Origin: Saxidomus purpurata
Taxonomy: Eukaryota; Mollusca; Bivalvia; Venerida; Veneridae
Length of the DNA: 64,000 bases
Assembly: GCA_022818135.1 (NCBI GenBank)
Contig: JAFMSR010000018.1
Coordinates: forward strand, 23,665,498-23,729,497
Direction: 5' to 3'
Shown here: piece after piece, positions 22,758-34,300 of the stretch
Layout of the letters: every line of letters begins with the position of its first letter
Numbering within the stretch: the stretch's first letter is position 1
Translations under genes and position numbers: made by a program
The notes under the pieces: generated by a model
Database searches by the model: none
What the model was told of the DNA's origin: nothing
What the model saw: the letters and a program-made list of their open reading frames with translations, nothing else

Positions 22758-24044
22758 TCACGTCTCAGTTGGGTTGATTCTCGACATCTTAATCATAGAT
22801 TTCTGCACCAGCCTCATGGTTTGAGATAATGTCACACCTCCATCGATGCATTGGTATTCCCCCTCTTTTGGCCCTATACTTCCTTCGTTAGCCCTAATAG
22901 TCGGCTGCTGGCTTTGTCCCGACGATTCTGCCAAAACTGGACCTAAGTCTATTCTGCCTGTTAACCCACTGAGGTCGACTTTTAGTGGTGCTCTCGATCG
23001 AGTTTCAGTGCCAGTTTGAATATCTGCCAGAGCAGTTGTTGCCATAGCAATTTTCGCCTTCATTTCAGCATCCTCTCCTGGGGAGGTCCTTTCATCGTCT
23101 TGGTTTTTATCCCCGTTCTGATTTTCTGCAGCTCCTTTTGCTTTTCTTGAAGATGGTGTTGTAGTTTTATAAAGCGTCTTTACAGCATCAAAACCCATCT
23201 TTGTAATATCCATAGCGGTCGCAGAGCTTCTTGCTGTTGCTAGTCCTTGTTGATTCAGAGTCAATTGTTTGGTTTTTTCCCCTCGTGTTTCCCATCTTTC
23301 GTGGAGTACTTTCGACAGTTCGTCTTCATTAACAACACGTCCGGACTTTTTGAGCGTCTCAATCTCCTTATCAACTTCGGATTCAAACTTTTTCACTGAC
23401 ATTTGTTCCTGCGAACCATATATGATGATTTTTACGAGACCCTGTGCTTTCTCCAAAGGAACATACTGTCCGCCCGTTATATGTGCTACGGCAAGGTAAA
23501 AATCTTTGTAGGCTAATATACTTGGTTCGCATCCAGCCACGTAAACAGAAATACCTTTCGCTGCAACTTGTCTAGAAATTTCCATTGGATCCAGCCCGAG
23601 TGGACAACCATCGGGGAACTTATCTCTGTATGCACCTAAACCATGAGGAGGTGCATCGGTAATAAACACGCATATTTTTGTCGCGTCTTTCCGCCACGAA
23701 AGGCTTAGCAGTTCATTCAATGCGTCGGCTACAGCCTCTGGTATATCACCACCGCCTGCAGCATAACATTCACGGAGCCACTTTTTCATAATTCCGGCAG
23801 ATCCAGTAAAATCATGTTTCTTTGTAATGAAACTTTCATCAGCCGGCGGATGATCACGATACTCCACAAGAGCCAACATAACGTCACAATTTTCACTTGA
23901 AACTATTTCATTAACTATTTGAATGATATTATCTCTTGCCTCTACGATGTAAGGGTCCATGCTAGCTGTGCAGTCCATTGCAAATGCTAAGTCTAACATA
24001 GCTCCACCTTTCTTCTCAATCTTCGTTGGATAAAACGACGACAT
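22758..24044 (-). CDS. Intronless vWA-domain protein, paralogue 2 (428 aa)
   Basis: Start taken at ATG 24044 (TTTAAAATGTCG context). The frame is open 27 nt further upstream, but only from a TTG codon, which is not a likely start in an animal. The vWA domain spans about residues 15-210. It is roughly two-thirds identical by eye to paralogue 1 and has the same architecture: LALVEYRDHPP, CPLGLDPMEIS, VAGCEPS, GGQYVPL and the tail YQCIDGGVTLSQTMR. The MIDAS-like residues are Asp24, Thr26, Ser28 (DCTAS) and Asp130 (ITDAPPHG). The position matching Thr94 of paralogue 1 is Ile101 (GGGDIPEAVADAL, codon ATA instead of ACA), so metal binding may be altered. A Lys/Asp/Glu-rich low-complexity stretch (about 300-345) is longer than in paralogue 1. 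Probably a cytosolic protein of unknown role. Confidence 0.88.
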   Translation of the reverse strand: MSSFYPTKIEKKGGAMLDLAFAMDCTASMDPYIVEARDNIIQIVNEIVSSENCDVMLALVEYRDHPPADESFITKKHDFTGSAGIMKKWLRECYAAGGGDIPEAVADALNELLSLSWRKDATKICVFITDAPPHGLGAYRDKFPDGCPLGLDPMEISRQVAAKGISVYVAGCEPSILAYKDFYLAVAHITGGQYVPLEKAQGLVKIIIYGSQEQMSVKKFESEVDKEIETLKKSGRVVNEDELSKVLHERWETRGEKTKQLTLNQQGLATARSSATAMDITKMGFDAVKTLYKTTTPSSRKAKGAAENQNGDKNQDDERTSPGEDAEMKAKIAMATTALADIQTGTETRSRAPLKVDLSGLTGRIDLGPVLAESSGQSQQPTIRANEGSIGPKEGEYQCIDGGVTLSQTMRLVQKSMIKMSRINPTET

Positions 24045-24062
24045 TTTAAATCCAAAAGGTAT

Positions 24063-24240
24063 ACTGAACAACCTCAGCTTGAAATGACTTCTATATACTG
24101 ACTAGACCGCTCCTTTATATTACAGGTAAATGTGTGCATGTGATCGACTTCTACGAAGCGTGTTTTAATTTACTTCCGTTTTCATACCTTATACCAAGTA
24201 TTGATACCAGATAGCTACGTTTGTCCTATCTCAGTAAACA
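24063..24240 (-). promoter_or_regulatory. Upstream region of vWA paralogue 2, duplicated (copy 1)
   Basis: Contains, on the minus strand, AATATAAAGGAGCGGTCTAG, a TATA-like box about 65 bp upstream of the ATG. The block is repeated at about 80 percent identity at 24408-24570, where the box reads TATATAAAGGAGCAGTCTAG. Shared phrases on the plus strand include 'gatcgacttcta.gaagc' and 'cataccttatacca'. It could be a duplicated promoter or the remnant of a further gene copy. Confidence 0.6.
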
Positions 24241-24407
24241 TAAATATATTAAGATCTTGTACTAACGTTTGAAGATTTAAGGTTTGACAAATTTAAAGTT
24301 TTGGTATGCACCATATTTTACTTTTAGTGCGCAGTTTTAGTAATTTTTGACGAATGTTCTGTTCTGGTTTTAAATTGTAAGTTTACATTTCAAATAAAAA
24401 AAAATAT

Positions 24408-24570
24408 AATGAACAACCTAAACTTAAGATGACTACTATATTGCCTAGACTGCTCCTTTATATAACAAGTACATGTATGCTTGTGATCGACTTCTAAGAA
24501 GCATGTTGTAATTTACTTCCGCATTCATACCTTATACCAGGTAGCTATATTGACCTTTTTCAGTATTGAA
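24408..24570 (-). promoter_or_regulatory. Duplicate of the paralogue 2 upstream region (copy 2)
   Basis: See 24063-24240. The consensus TATA sequence (TATATAAAGG on the minus strand) is better preserved here than in the copy next to the gene. No coding remnant is seen beyond it. Confidence 0.6.
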
Positions 24571-24639
24571 CTTGTGAATTTGAACTTGTTAACAATTTGA
24601 AGAATTAAGGTATACGGGCCTACGGGCCAAATGTTGAAA

Positions 24640-24960
24640 AAGTCAGCCCAGTGGCAGAACCAACTTGGACCCAAGGATTTTAACAATGCTACATGCCAAA
24701 TATCTAAGCTCTAAGCCTTGCGATTTCAGAGAAGATTTTTAATGTTTTTCCTTTCCGTAGCCATGGTATCCCGAGTTCTCCATCGAATGGAATTATTTGA
24801 ACAATTTTGACAGAGCTTAATGTGAGGAACATGTCTACCAAGTTTCATCAACATATTGCGTTAGTGGTTTAAGAGATGTCGTACTAAGCAAATGTGGACG
24901 ACGGACATTCAACCATACTAAAACTTCACCATGGACATTTCGTGCTCAGGTGAGCTTAAG
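24640..24960. repeat. Dispersed repeat, 'ctacatgccaaatatctaag' family
   Basis: Phrases CTACATGCCAAATATCTAAG, 'ccatggtatcccgagttc..catcgaatggaatt', 'ccaagtttcatcaa' and 'gtggacgacggacattcaaccat' follow the same order as at 28260-28540. Non-coding. Confidence 0.65.
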
Positions 24961-25272
24961 AAGCAATAAAGTTATTAATAAGTTCTCTTTAACATTTTGT
25001 AACTGAAGTAAGATTTTTTTCATGATGGTAAATAAGATAAAAAAACAAGTTATGTCATTGTCAAACACTGTTTAATTTGCTGTCTTTGCAACGGATTATA
25101 CAAAATGTACATGTACTTTGATTCTGGAAAATAAAACTGAACAGACTTAAAAACTTCTGTAGAGATATAACAGTAACATGTGGCCCTGGAATCCATTTAG
25201 TATTAACGACCACTGAGCATATTTGAATATTTTATTGCAGAGCGGTTGACCAATCGTTTATATCAACCAGTC

Positions 25273-25335
25273 TCACGTAGTCACAGGTATGTCGTTCCGA
25301 CCCAAAAGCCAGTACGTCATCTGAGTGCCTTTTCC
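25273..25335 (-). CDS. Guanylate cyclase exon r (last coding exon)
   Basis: Encodes [20 protein letters not shown] and a TGA stop. TYWLLG is the invariant end of the cyclase domain; only eight residues follow, as in short-tailed natriuretic receptors. Acceptor TTTTTAG. Confidence 0.94.
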   Translation of the reverse strand, partial: GKGTQMTYWLLGRNDIPVTT

Positions 25336-28300
25336 CTAAAAATAAACCGAACACATGGAAAGGTTAAAACAAATACATAAACAAATACGCCGAGGTTTTA
25401 CATGAAACATTTGCACTTCCACTGATGTTGACCGATTGCGTGCACTTTACTGATCTCTGTTTCCTAAACTATTTATTGCGGGCCGCAGCAGCGGCCCGCT
25501 ATATTTAATACGTGGTGAGTAAAAGATGCATGGAGACTAGATCGAACATATGCGTCTCTCTTCATTATAAAATTGAGGTACTTCTGAGATGAAAACTGTA
25601 GACAGTCAATTTTTTTGGAAAAGCAAGAGTTGTCGTTTGTAATTGAGCTGTCGTTCGTTTCATAGAGGGCGCAATCTAATATACGCTGGTAAAAAAAAGA
25701 AAAAAGCGCTTTTCACGTTTCAGTCGCAATCTACACCTAGAAAAATGGATATATGATTGCTTTTTCCACTAACACAGCCTTTGACATTATAGAAACGAAA
25801 CGAGTCGACTGAATATTCTTTTATGGCCTTTTTAGACATATATGATATTGTCTTAGCTATTTTTTTCCCATTTGTAATAAGTCTGCCTCCGTGGTGTAAT
25901 GGATAAAGCCGATAGCTCAAACACTTTTGTGTACGTGTACTTTTAGAAACCACGAGTTCGAATCCCATCAACACCCAATTTTTTTAAAAACTTTTTTCTG
26001 CTATTTTAATAATCATTTTTAATTTTTTAAAAATATTTTACGGCAAATAATCATAAAAATCTGCATTCATGTCAAATTAATAAGGATAATGGTAATGAAA
26101 AATTAAGACATACCAGGAACGGTCTATAGAGCATTCCTGGACATACTGTATAAATATTATTTGATAACAGTAAAGTTTCGATACTACAGGTCAGTCAGTA
26201 GATGTGGTGTCGTGTCAGGTTTTGCTTGTTCAACCAGAATTGGTTCCCTCGAGTTCTTTTGGGGCCATGCCTCAATATCAATTATCACCAATTTTCAAAA
26301 TATTTACATGGGATTTTTGTTTGTTGGCCCGCTGTGATACTTTGTATCACAGTTTTTCTTGTACAAATTACCACTGTGTATTTCCAACGTGTTTGGAAAG
26401 CAATTATGTTTTGTACAAAAGTAACACTTATTTCCGAAGAAAATATTTTCGTTCATTTCACCGAAATTCTTGCCAACGATTCCTATTGTAACATTTTGTA
26501 AATTTATGAACAGTATCAGTAAACTTGTGCTTCAAGAAGAACTGTTTGCTGTACAAGTGCGTTTCGCTGTTATAGTTGCCTTGTAGGCCGTATAAAGTGG
26601 AGAAAACGTCAATTCCTGGATACGTAATGGTGAAAATATCAGGACTGATAATTAACCTGCGATACATAGGCATAAGTTTTTAATATGGTGAAAACCCTAA
26701 CATGAACGAACATTTCACTCAGTGCAACTTACCTTTACTTCGACTGAGCCTCTCTGTACCATTTTAAATTTATTAGATTTCTCCAGGGCTGAATTTGCCC
26801 ACTGACTTAGGTGAATTTTCATAGCTGCAATGTATACACGAAAACAGATTGATTTACAATGTATTAACTACAGAGGTAAGTGACTTCAAGTACCATGGTA
26901 GAATGAAATGTTTGTATTGAAAGTGTCAACGTGAACTGCCCAAACTATTTCAAATAGCAAGAAATCAGCAAATTATGTACCTTCGCCATTTGATTCCATT
27001 CTGCTAGCCATATTGACTGTGTCGCCGAACAAGCAATACCGCGGCATCGTTCGGCCTACAACACCTTAAGATAAAATACAATTTTGTTTGATTATAAAAT
27101 ATTGTCATACAAGTACTTATAAACATGATAAACAGAAGTTCGAATATGACACTGATATTTTTTTTTGGTGGGTCTACTCATTCATTAAACAAGAACGCCA
27201 AAATGATCTTACATCGCTCACTTGAGTCAACAACAATTGACAAAACCCAATTGAAAGATCTGAATAACGGATTAAGAACATGTGACCTCTAAAAGTTTAA
27301 ACACACAAGTTAATCCTTTTATTTGATCTGTAGACCATGTTTTAAAGTTCTGACTACGTTTCATCGAGATGAGTACTAAAATTTGCCTGTAGAGTGCTTA
27401 TTTTATTTTCATTGATTAAACATGTTTTATCTCATTTGAGAAGGTTACCCATTTTACTCATTTATTTGTTGTTTTTTTTTGTATCTGAACCAACGTATCA
27501 TCGGCCATGAATACAGTCCCTTTTTGCAAGATAACTAGGCACAAAAAGTGGCTTCTATGGTGTTCACGATTGTCCTTTTGACCTTTTTTTACCCCACGTG
27601 ACAAACTGTCACACAAATGTTTTTTTATTAATATTGCACACAGAAAATGTTAACAAGGTTATATATAAATTTGTCTGGTGACTAAATATTTGACCAACGG
27701 TCTTGGTCTAGCAAACATGAAGACCTATCAAGACTAACATTCTGACCTATTTTCTTGAACTTGGATACAAAATATAATCTAATGTTAACAATATTTCTAT
27801 GATTTGACCAACTGTCTTAGTGTCTTAGTCTTAGCCAAGATTTAATTAAGACATGACAGAAACTATTATTCTAGAATATCGGATCGATCTTTCTGGTGAT
27901 TTTACCCATGCCGTATTAATAGTTTCTGTTATGAGCACGCGGTTCAGATGGAAATATCAGTCACCGAGGGTATTACTGTTTTGCGGGAACTCGGCCGGCT
28001 CTGAAGAGTGTTAATGGTTTTCCTATACAAGTCTATGTAAAACAATTAAACCCCCATGCGAGGCCACTTTTGATTTGAACAAACGTGGTAGAGGTCCACT
28101 AGACAATGTTTCAATCTAAGTATCTTAGCTCCTGACCTTATTATTTTGGAGAGCAAGATTCTTAAAAGTTTTCCTATATAAGTCAATGTCAAACAAGTGA
28201 TCCCCGGGCGGAGCCAATATTGACCACAGGGGCAAGATTTGAACACTTTATGTAGAGGTCAACTAGGCAATGCTACATGCCAAATATCTAAGCTCTGGGC

Positions 28301-31300
28301 TTTGCAGCTTTGAAAAAGAAGATTTTTAAGTTTTTCTTATTTGTTGCCATAGCAACCAGAGTTTTGCATGGAATGGAATTCTTTAAAAAAAAATGTAGAG
28401 CTTTATGCAAGGAGCATTCCTGCCAAGTCTCATCAAGATTTCCCTAGTTGTTTAAAAGGAGATGTCATTCGAAGCAAATATGAGCGACGGACGGACGCCG
28501 GACGGACGCCATACATCCAATCATCATAAAAACCCACCATGAGCACTTCAAAATGTGACTACAAATTGTCTATTTAGAAAAATTGCAGTAACTGACATAG
28601 GACTGGTACTGGCCATCCGGAAAGAATTGACATGCAGATGTAGACAATTTAATAAATCTTTATATAATACAGACTGTCTTTGTTTAACAAACGTCTGAAA
28701 TTAGGATAGGTACAATGCAGTTAGGATAATGCGACACCACTTAACGGAATTATAAAACATTTACAACCAATTGTCTAAAAAGGTAAAGCATGTGTTTAAG
28801 GTATAGTTTAGTTGTTAACATTTCATTGTGTTTGTACAAAATACTGTATTGTTCCGCTCCGTCACTGCAATATTATATCGGTACGGGACGGTTTTAAAGT
28901 AATACTGTGTTATATAAAAACAGCGAAGAAGTGAGTTTTTAAATGCAATTTTAAGTTGCTGCTTGATTAACTTCAAATAGCGAAAGCTTCTTGAACTTCG
29001 ACTCATTCTAGAATTTGCACACAACAAAAACTGCTTAGTTATCTACCTGCTGCACATGGTCCGGTATGAATGCCAATCCGGAGCTGAAGCATGGTTCTCG
29101 GTGTGTGAACTATCCTGAAGTCTGTGGCACATTTCAAAAGATCTAAAGACATGTTTGCAATTTCTTCTGCGTGTTGATCACCATTTTTGACAGGCAAACC
29201 ACTTACTACCATATAGGCGTCACCTATTGTTTCTACCTAATTAATAGAATTAAAAACAAGATGCAGTTGTGTATTCGGTTATCATTTGTTGTTGTTAAGA
29301 GTGGTACAAAATAAAAATAAAACAAGCAAATTCAGTGAATTTATATCCCCCGCCTAATGAAGCAAATACAAATGTAGCTGAAAAACTGCAACTGGAAAGT
29401 GTATTGGTCTGTCTGCTTCCAAAAAAAGAGAGCATTTTAAAAAAATTTCACCACCCAACTGGGGCCTCATCTCTAAAGTGATTTTCTTTTCATCAAGTTA
29501 CAGTCATACAGAACTTAACTGTTGAAAGTTAATTAAATCAATAATACTACTTACAGACAACAGGAATTCTTATGTTTCTATATAGAATAATAATGTAAGA
29601 AAAACACCACATCCCCATAAGGGCCTCATTTCTGTTAAAATCCAGTTTCTAAATTTTCGGTTGTTAGAGAACTCAAAGTTGATTGTGTTTGCCAAACAAA
29701 ATCAAATTCTGACAAGCTTTTTCAGAAAAAAACAGCATATTTAAAATTTCACCACTCTATTGGGGCCTCATCTCTGAGGGGGATTAACATTTTCTGCATC
29801 TTACAGTGATACAGAACTCAGTTGTTCTAAGTTAAAGTAATCGTTACTATTATTTTAAGAACAAAAAAACCTAAATTTCTAAATAACTGGTTTAAATATA
29901 GAAGAAAATAACCAATCTTGACGAAAGGTGTGTGCGCGCCGCGTCATTATGCTATTATACGCTTAGTTAAAGTCTCATGAGTTTTTGAGTTATGACTCCG
30001 GACCGACGGACGGACAGAACAGTATCCCTCCGCCTTTGGCGGGGGATATTAGAAAAATGAGTTCTACAAATACATTAGGCTTTAATCAAGTTCTTCAAAT
30101 AACTTGGCGATACAAAGCCGTTTAAGTTATGGGTCGTCTTTTGAGTTTACGTAAGTTATCAAACTTACTCATTACGAAACTTGTTACAAATTGACATTCA
30201 CACCTACGTATACTTCAGTAACTTACCTTATAAACGTCATGTCGCGAAATCGTGGCATCAAACGTTGTGTACAGATCATTAAGAAAATCTACTAGTTCTA
30301 TTGGTGTACTTTCTGATGACAACTTTGTGAACCCAACGATATCAGAAAAATATATGGTAACACTTTCGAATATTTCCGGCTGGACGACTTTTCCTAATTT
30401 AAGATCCTCTGCAACAGTTCTGAAGAAGACAGTTATGGCAAGCGAAATGCACATTATTTCTTTAAACTATAGGTTTAACTGTTAAACCCATAGTTTCAGG
30501 TGACGTTTGCACAATAATATCTTAAACCGTGGTTTAAAGTCTAAAACCGCAGTCATAGTTAAAGTCTGTTAAACCCATAGTTTAAGAGACAACCAATCAA
30601 ATAAGCTAAAACCACGGTTTAAAGTGTGTCAGGTGACCTGTTAAAACGATTATATAATATATTTTTACGTTAAACTGTGGGAGCGGTGGTGTAGAGGTTT
30701 AAGTGTCTGCCGCTCATCCCGGAGGTTGCGGGTTAGAGCCCCGCCAAGGTCACGACAGTACCTCCTCATATGACACCACTACCGGTTTTTTTTCCAGGAA
30801 GCGGACTCGAGAGTGACTCGATAAGCTAAAAGCTTAACTGTTAACCCTATAGTTGAATAGGTTAATGTGCATTTCGCTTGCCATAGACAGTAATTTCCAT
30901 TTAAATAAAATATAGGCAATTTATAACTGGAGTTCTTTTCCAAGCAGCTTGCGTGGTTTTATTTTTCAGTATCACTACGCTCGAGCACTAAATCAATGAT
31001 GTAATTTGGTCCATGCTGGCTAGACGCGTCCCTTCACAAAAATGTATACTTGAATATCACATAATATTTAGCTTTAGTTTAGTTTAATCTAGATGTTTCA
31101 GAGGTTAAGAACTTACGGAGGCAGCATTCTGTATAACAAAGTGTCTGTTTTTCTTTTCTCTTCCAGTAGCTGCTCTGTACGTTGTTCCACAATGGCTTCC
31201 AAGTTTACAGCATATTTTTCTAGCATAAGCACCATGTTATCAACAATATTCAGTTTTCTAGAAAAAAAAATAAGTACGGAAGTATGTAGTAAAGAAACTT

Positions 31301-34300
31301 GTTTGATGGTTTCTTGAGCAAGTCTTGGTTCCTTTTACAAAATAAAGAATGTAAACTAACTAGATTTGAGAAATAACATATTATCCCGAGACATGTATGT
31401 GGTAAGAAGTTATAGTTTAAACCAGGCAAAACACACCAAAATAAAAACAACTATAAACAATGCGTTGTAGCAGTGTTGAAATTTATCTCTGCTTCGCCAA
31501 GTGCGATTCAAATCAAATTGTAATTGACGTTTGTATCTACCGTATTTTATCCTTATTTCTTATTTATCTTATTTGTATAATGTGTGCTTCATTTGTTTTG
31601 TTTTGTTTGAATTTTGCTATGTTCTGTACATTTCGTATTAGTTAATTTGTGCTACATTTTGCATTTTAAAAATATAATCAATCAACCTTCCAGAATGAAG
31701 TTTTCCAATCTGACTTTTGATCTCAGATATAGTTGGTCTGCATTCAGGGTCGTCGGACCAGGAGTCCTGAAGTATCTGCTTCAACATATGCACGATTTTA
31801 TCGTCAATTTGCCAATCCTTTTCAGTCTCACCATATTCACTTAGCAGACTGGATGGGCGGAACGGTGGCGATTCTCTTTCTTTCACACGTCGAACTATCT
31901 CTAATAAAAAAAAAGGGTCATACCATATATATATATATACACAATGGAATTAGTTGTGCGTCTGACAGTAGTTTATGTGCATACCAATGTAAAATGCTGA
32001 TTTAGTCAAAACCTAAGTAATATATCATTTTAAACAAACCATTCTAACAAATGTACAATAACAAAACTAATCCCATCCAGTTAGATAAAAAAACAACTGG
32101 CATGGACAGACAGTCGTAAGTCTTTGATATCGGTTACTTGCGCAACCGTAGTTTATAAATTGTTGTCTAAAGTGTTCTTTGTTTGGGTTGCTAGGCGATG
32201 TCGTCGTTTGGTTTGAATGCTTGAATCCCTGCTTCTGGCTTGAAACAAATTGTATACTTTTTCTGCAGTATATAAGATATTAAATGTAATCATGACATAA
32301 AACACACTACCTGCAGGCTCCATTAACTCTGTATCATACGGAGACCTTCTGTACAGAACCTCAAACAAAACTACGCCATATGAAAAAATGTCGGCTTTCT
32401 GGGTGCCAGTACGTATCTCCATGTCCAACTCAAGCAGCTCCGGGGCCGTCCAAAACATTCCTGTGTACAAAGACATCAAAAAATTGTATTTGAAAATGTC
32501 TTATAAATAAAACAAACACAGCACATTGGGAGTTGCGAAATCAATGTGAGTGGTTTATACCTTCCGTTTAATTTATTCTCGATTGCGAAACAAGTTCTTA
32601 CAACTTAGATAAGGCTTAATGGGGAGGGGGGGGGGGCAAATTCACCTACCCTCTGACGCTTAAGATGCTTTCTGTTTGAATCCCATGTACACAATACCAA
32701 ATCATATAAGGCAAACAAGTAAAACTGACCACATAATTGTATATATTGTTACTGTATTCTACACCGTGCACCGTCGCACGCAATGAAACTATTTAGTGTA
32801 AAGCGTCTGATTCCAAGACTCCCCTGACTCTATAATGTTTGCAATGCCATGCGACATTCGTAATGTTACTAATGTATATGGATGAGCGTAGGTAATTGGA
32901 AGCTATGTTTGCGTCTACGTATACATACGACACTGTGCAATCGCACAAAAGTACCACATCCCCCTAGATTCGACCTGTGAACTATCTGTGAACACGTCCG
33001 TCACACATAATCATCATGACTTCTATAAAAGCATACGAATAGATAAAACACAATACCAGAGAAATTGTGAAACGGTGTGCAAAAAAACACCACAAAATAT
33101 CTAAAAATCTATGACAAAAAAGTAAAGATGCAAACGCAAAACATACCTGGAATAAACCATCAAAAATATTATCGAAACTATCTAAAAACCTTACGAATAA
33201 ATCAAACTCAATACTAGTGATAGTTTGAGAAAGAGAGCGAAAACTCATCACAAAACATCTAAAAGTCTGTGACAAAAATGTATTACACGTAATTGCATGT
33301 ATCATTATTATTGAACATAAATAATTTTGAAGAAATGATGAACAATAATATAAATAGAAAAGTAGAATGTAGAAAGATCTGTGAATTTATTAGATATATT
33401 AAAATGATACATTTACAAGTGTTATATCGACACTCACCCATGTACCTACCCTAATTTCAGAAGTTTTTTAAACAAAGACATTCTGTATTATATAAAGATT
33501 TAATTGTACAAGTATTATAACGACACACTCACCCATGTGATACTTGTACAAGTATTATAACGACACACTCACCCATGTGGTACTTGTACAAGTATTATAA
33601 CGACACACTCACCCATGTGGTACTTGTACAAGTATTATAACGACACACTCATCCATGTGGTATTTGTACAAGTATTATAGCGACACAGTCAACCATGTGA
33701 TACTTGTACAAGTATTATTACGACACACTCACCCATGTGATACTTGTACAAGTATTATAACGACACACTCACCCATGTGGTACTTGTACAAGTATTATAA
33801 CGACACACTCACCCATGTGGTACTTGTACAAGTATTATAACGACACACTCATCCATGTGGTACTTGTACAAGTATTATAACGACACACTCAACCATGTGA
33901 TACTTGTACAAGTATTATAACGACACACTCAACCACGTGATACTTGTACAAGTATTATAACGACACACTCACCCATGTGATACTTGTACAAGTATTATTA
34001 CGACACACTCACCCATGTGATACTTGTACAAGTATTATAACGACACACTCACCCATGTGGTACTTGTACAAGTATTATTACGACACACTCAACCATGTGA
34101 TACTTGTACAAGTATAATAACGACACACTCACCCATGTGGTACTTGTACAAGTATTATTACGACACACTCAACCATGTGATACTTGTACAAGTATTATAT
34201 CGACACACTCACCAATGTGATACTTGTACAAGTATTATAACGACACACTCACCCATGTGGCACTTGTACAAGTATTATTACGACACACTCACCCATGTGA

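Larger units (their letters stand above)
25336..26732. other. Last cyclase intron
   Basis: Contains the GC-rich hairpin and tRNA-like sequence described separately. Overlapping plus-strand frames of 95-99 codons at 26202-26501 have no recognisable domain and are not called. Confidence 0.5.

Noticed and set aside
24045..24071. Nine extra N-terminal codons for vWA paralogue 2
   Set aside because: The frame begins at TTG; the first ATG is at 24044 with a context like that of paralogue 1.
26202..26501. Two overlapping frames of 95-99 codons
   Set aside because: No recognisable domain, antisense within a cyclase intron, no sign of conservation.
33001..33305. 107-codon Phe/Ser-rich frame
   Set aside because: Low-complexity reading of a diverged tandem duplication in an intron.
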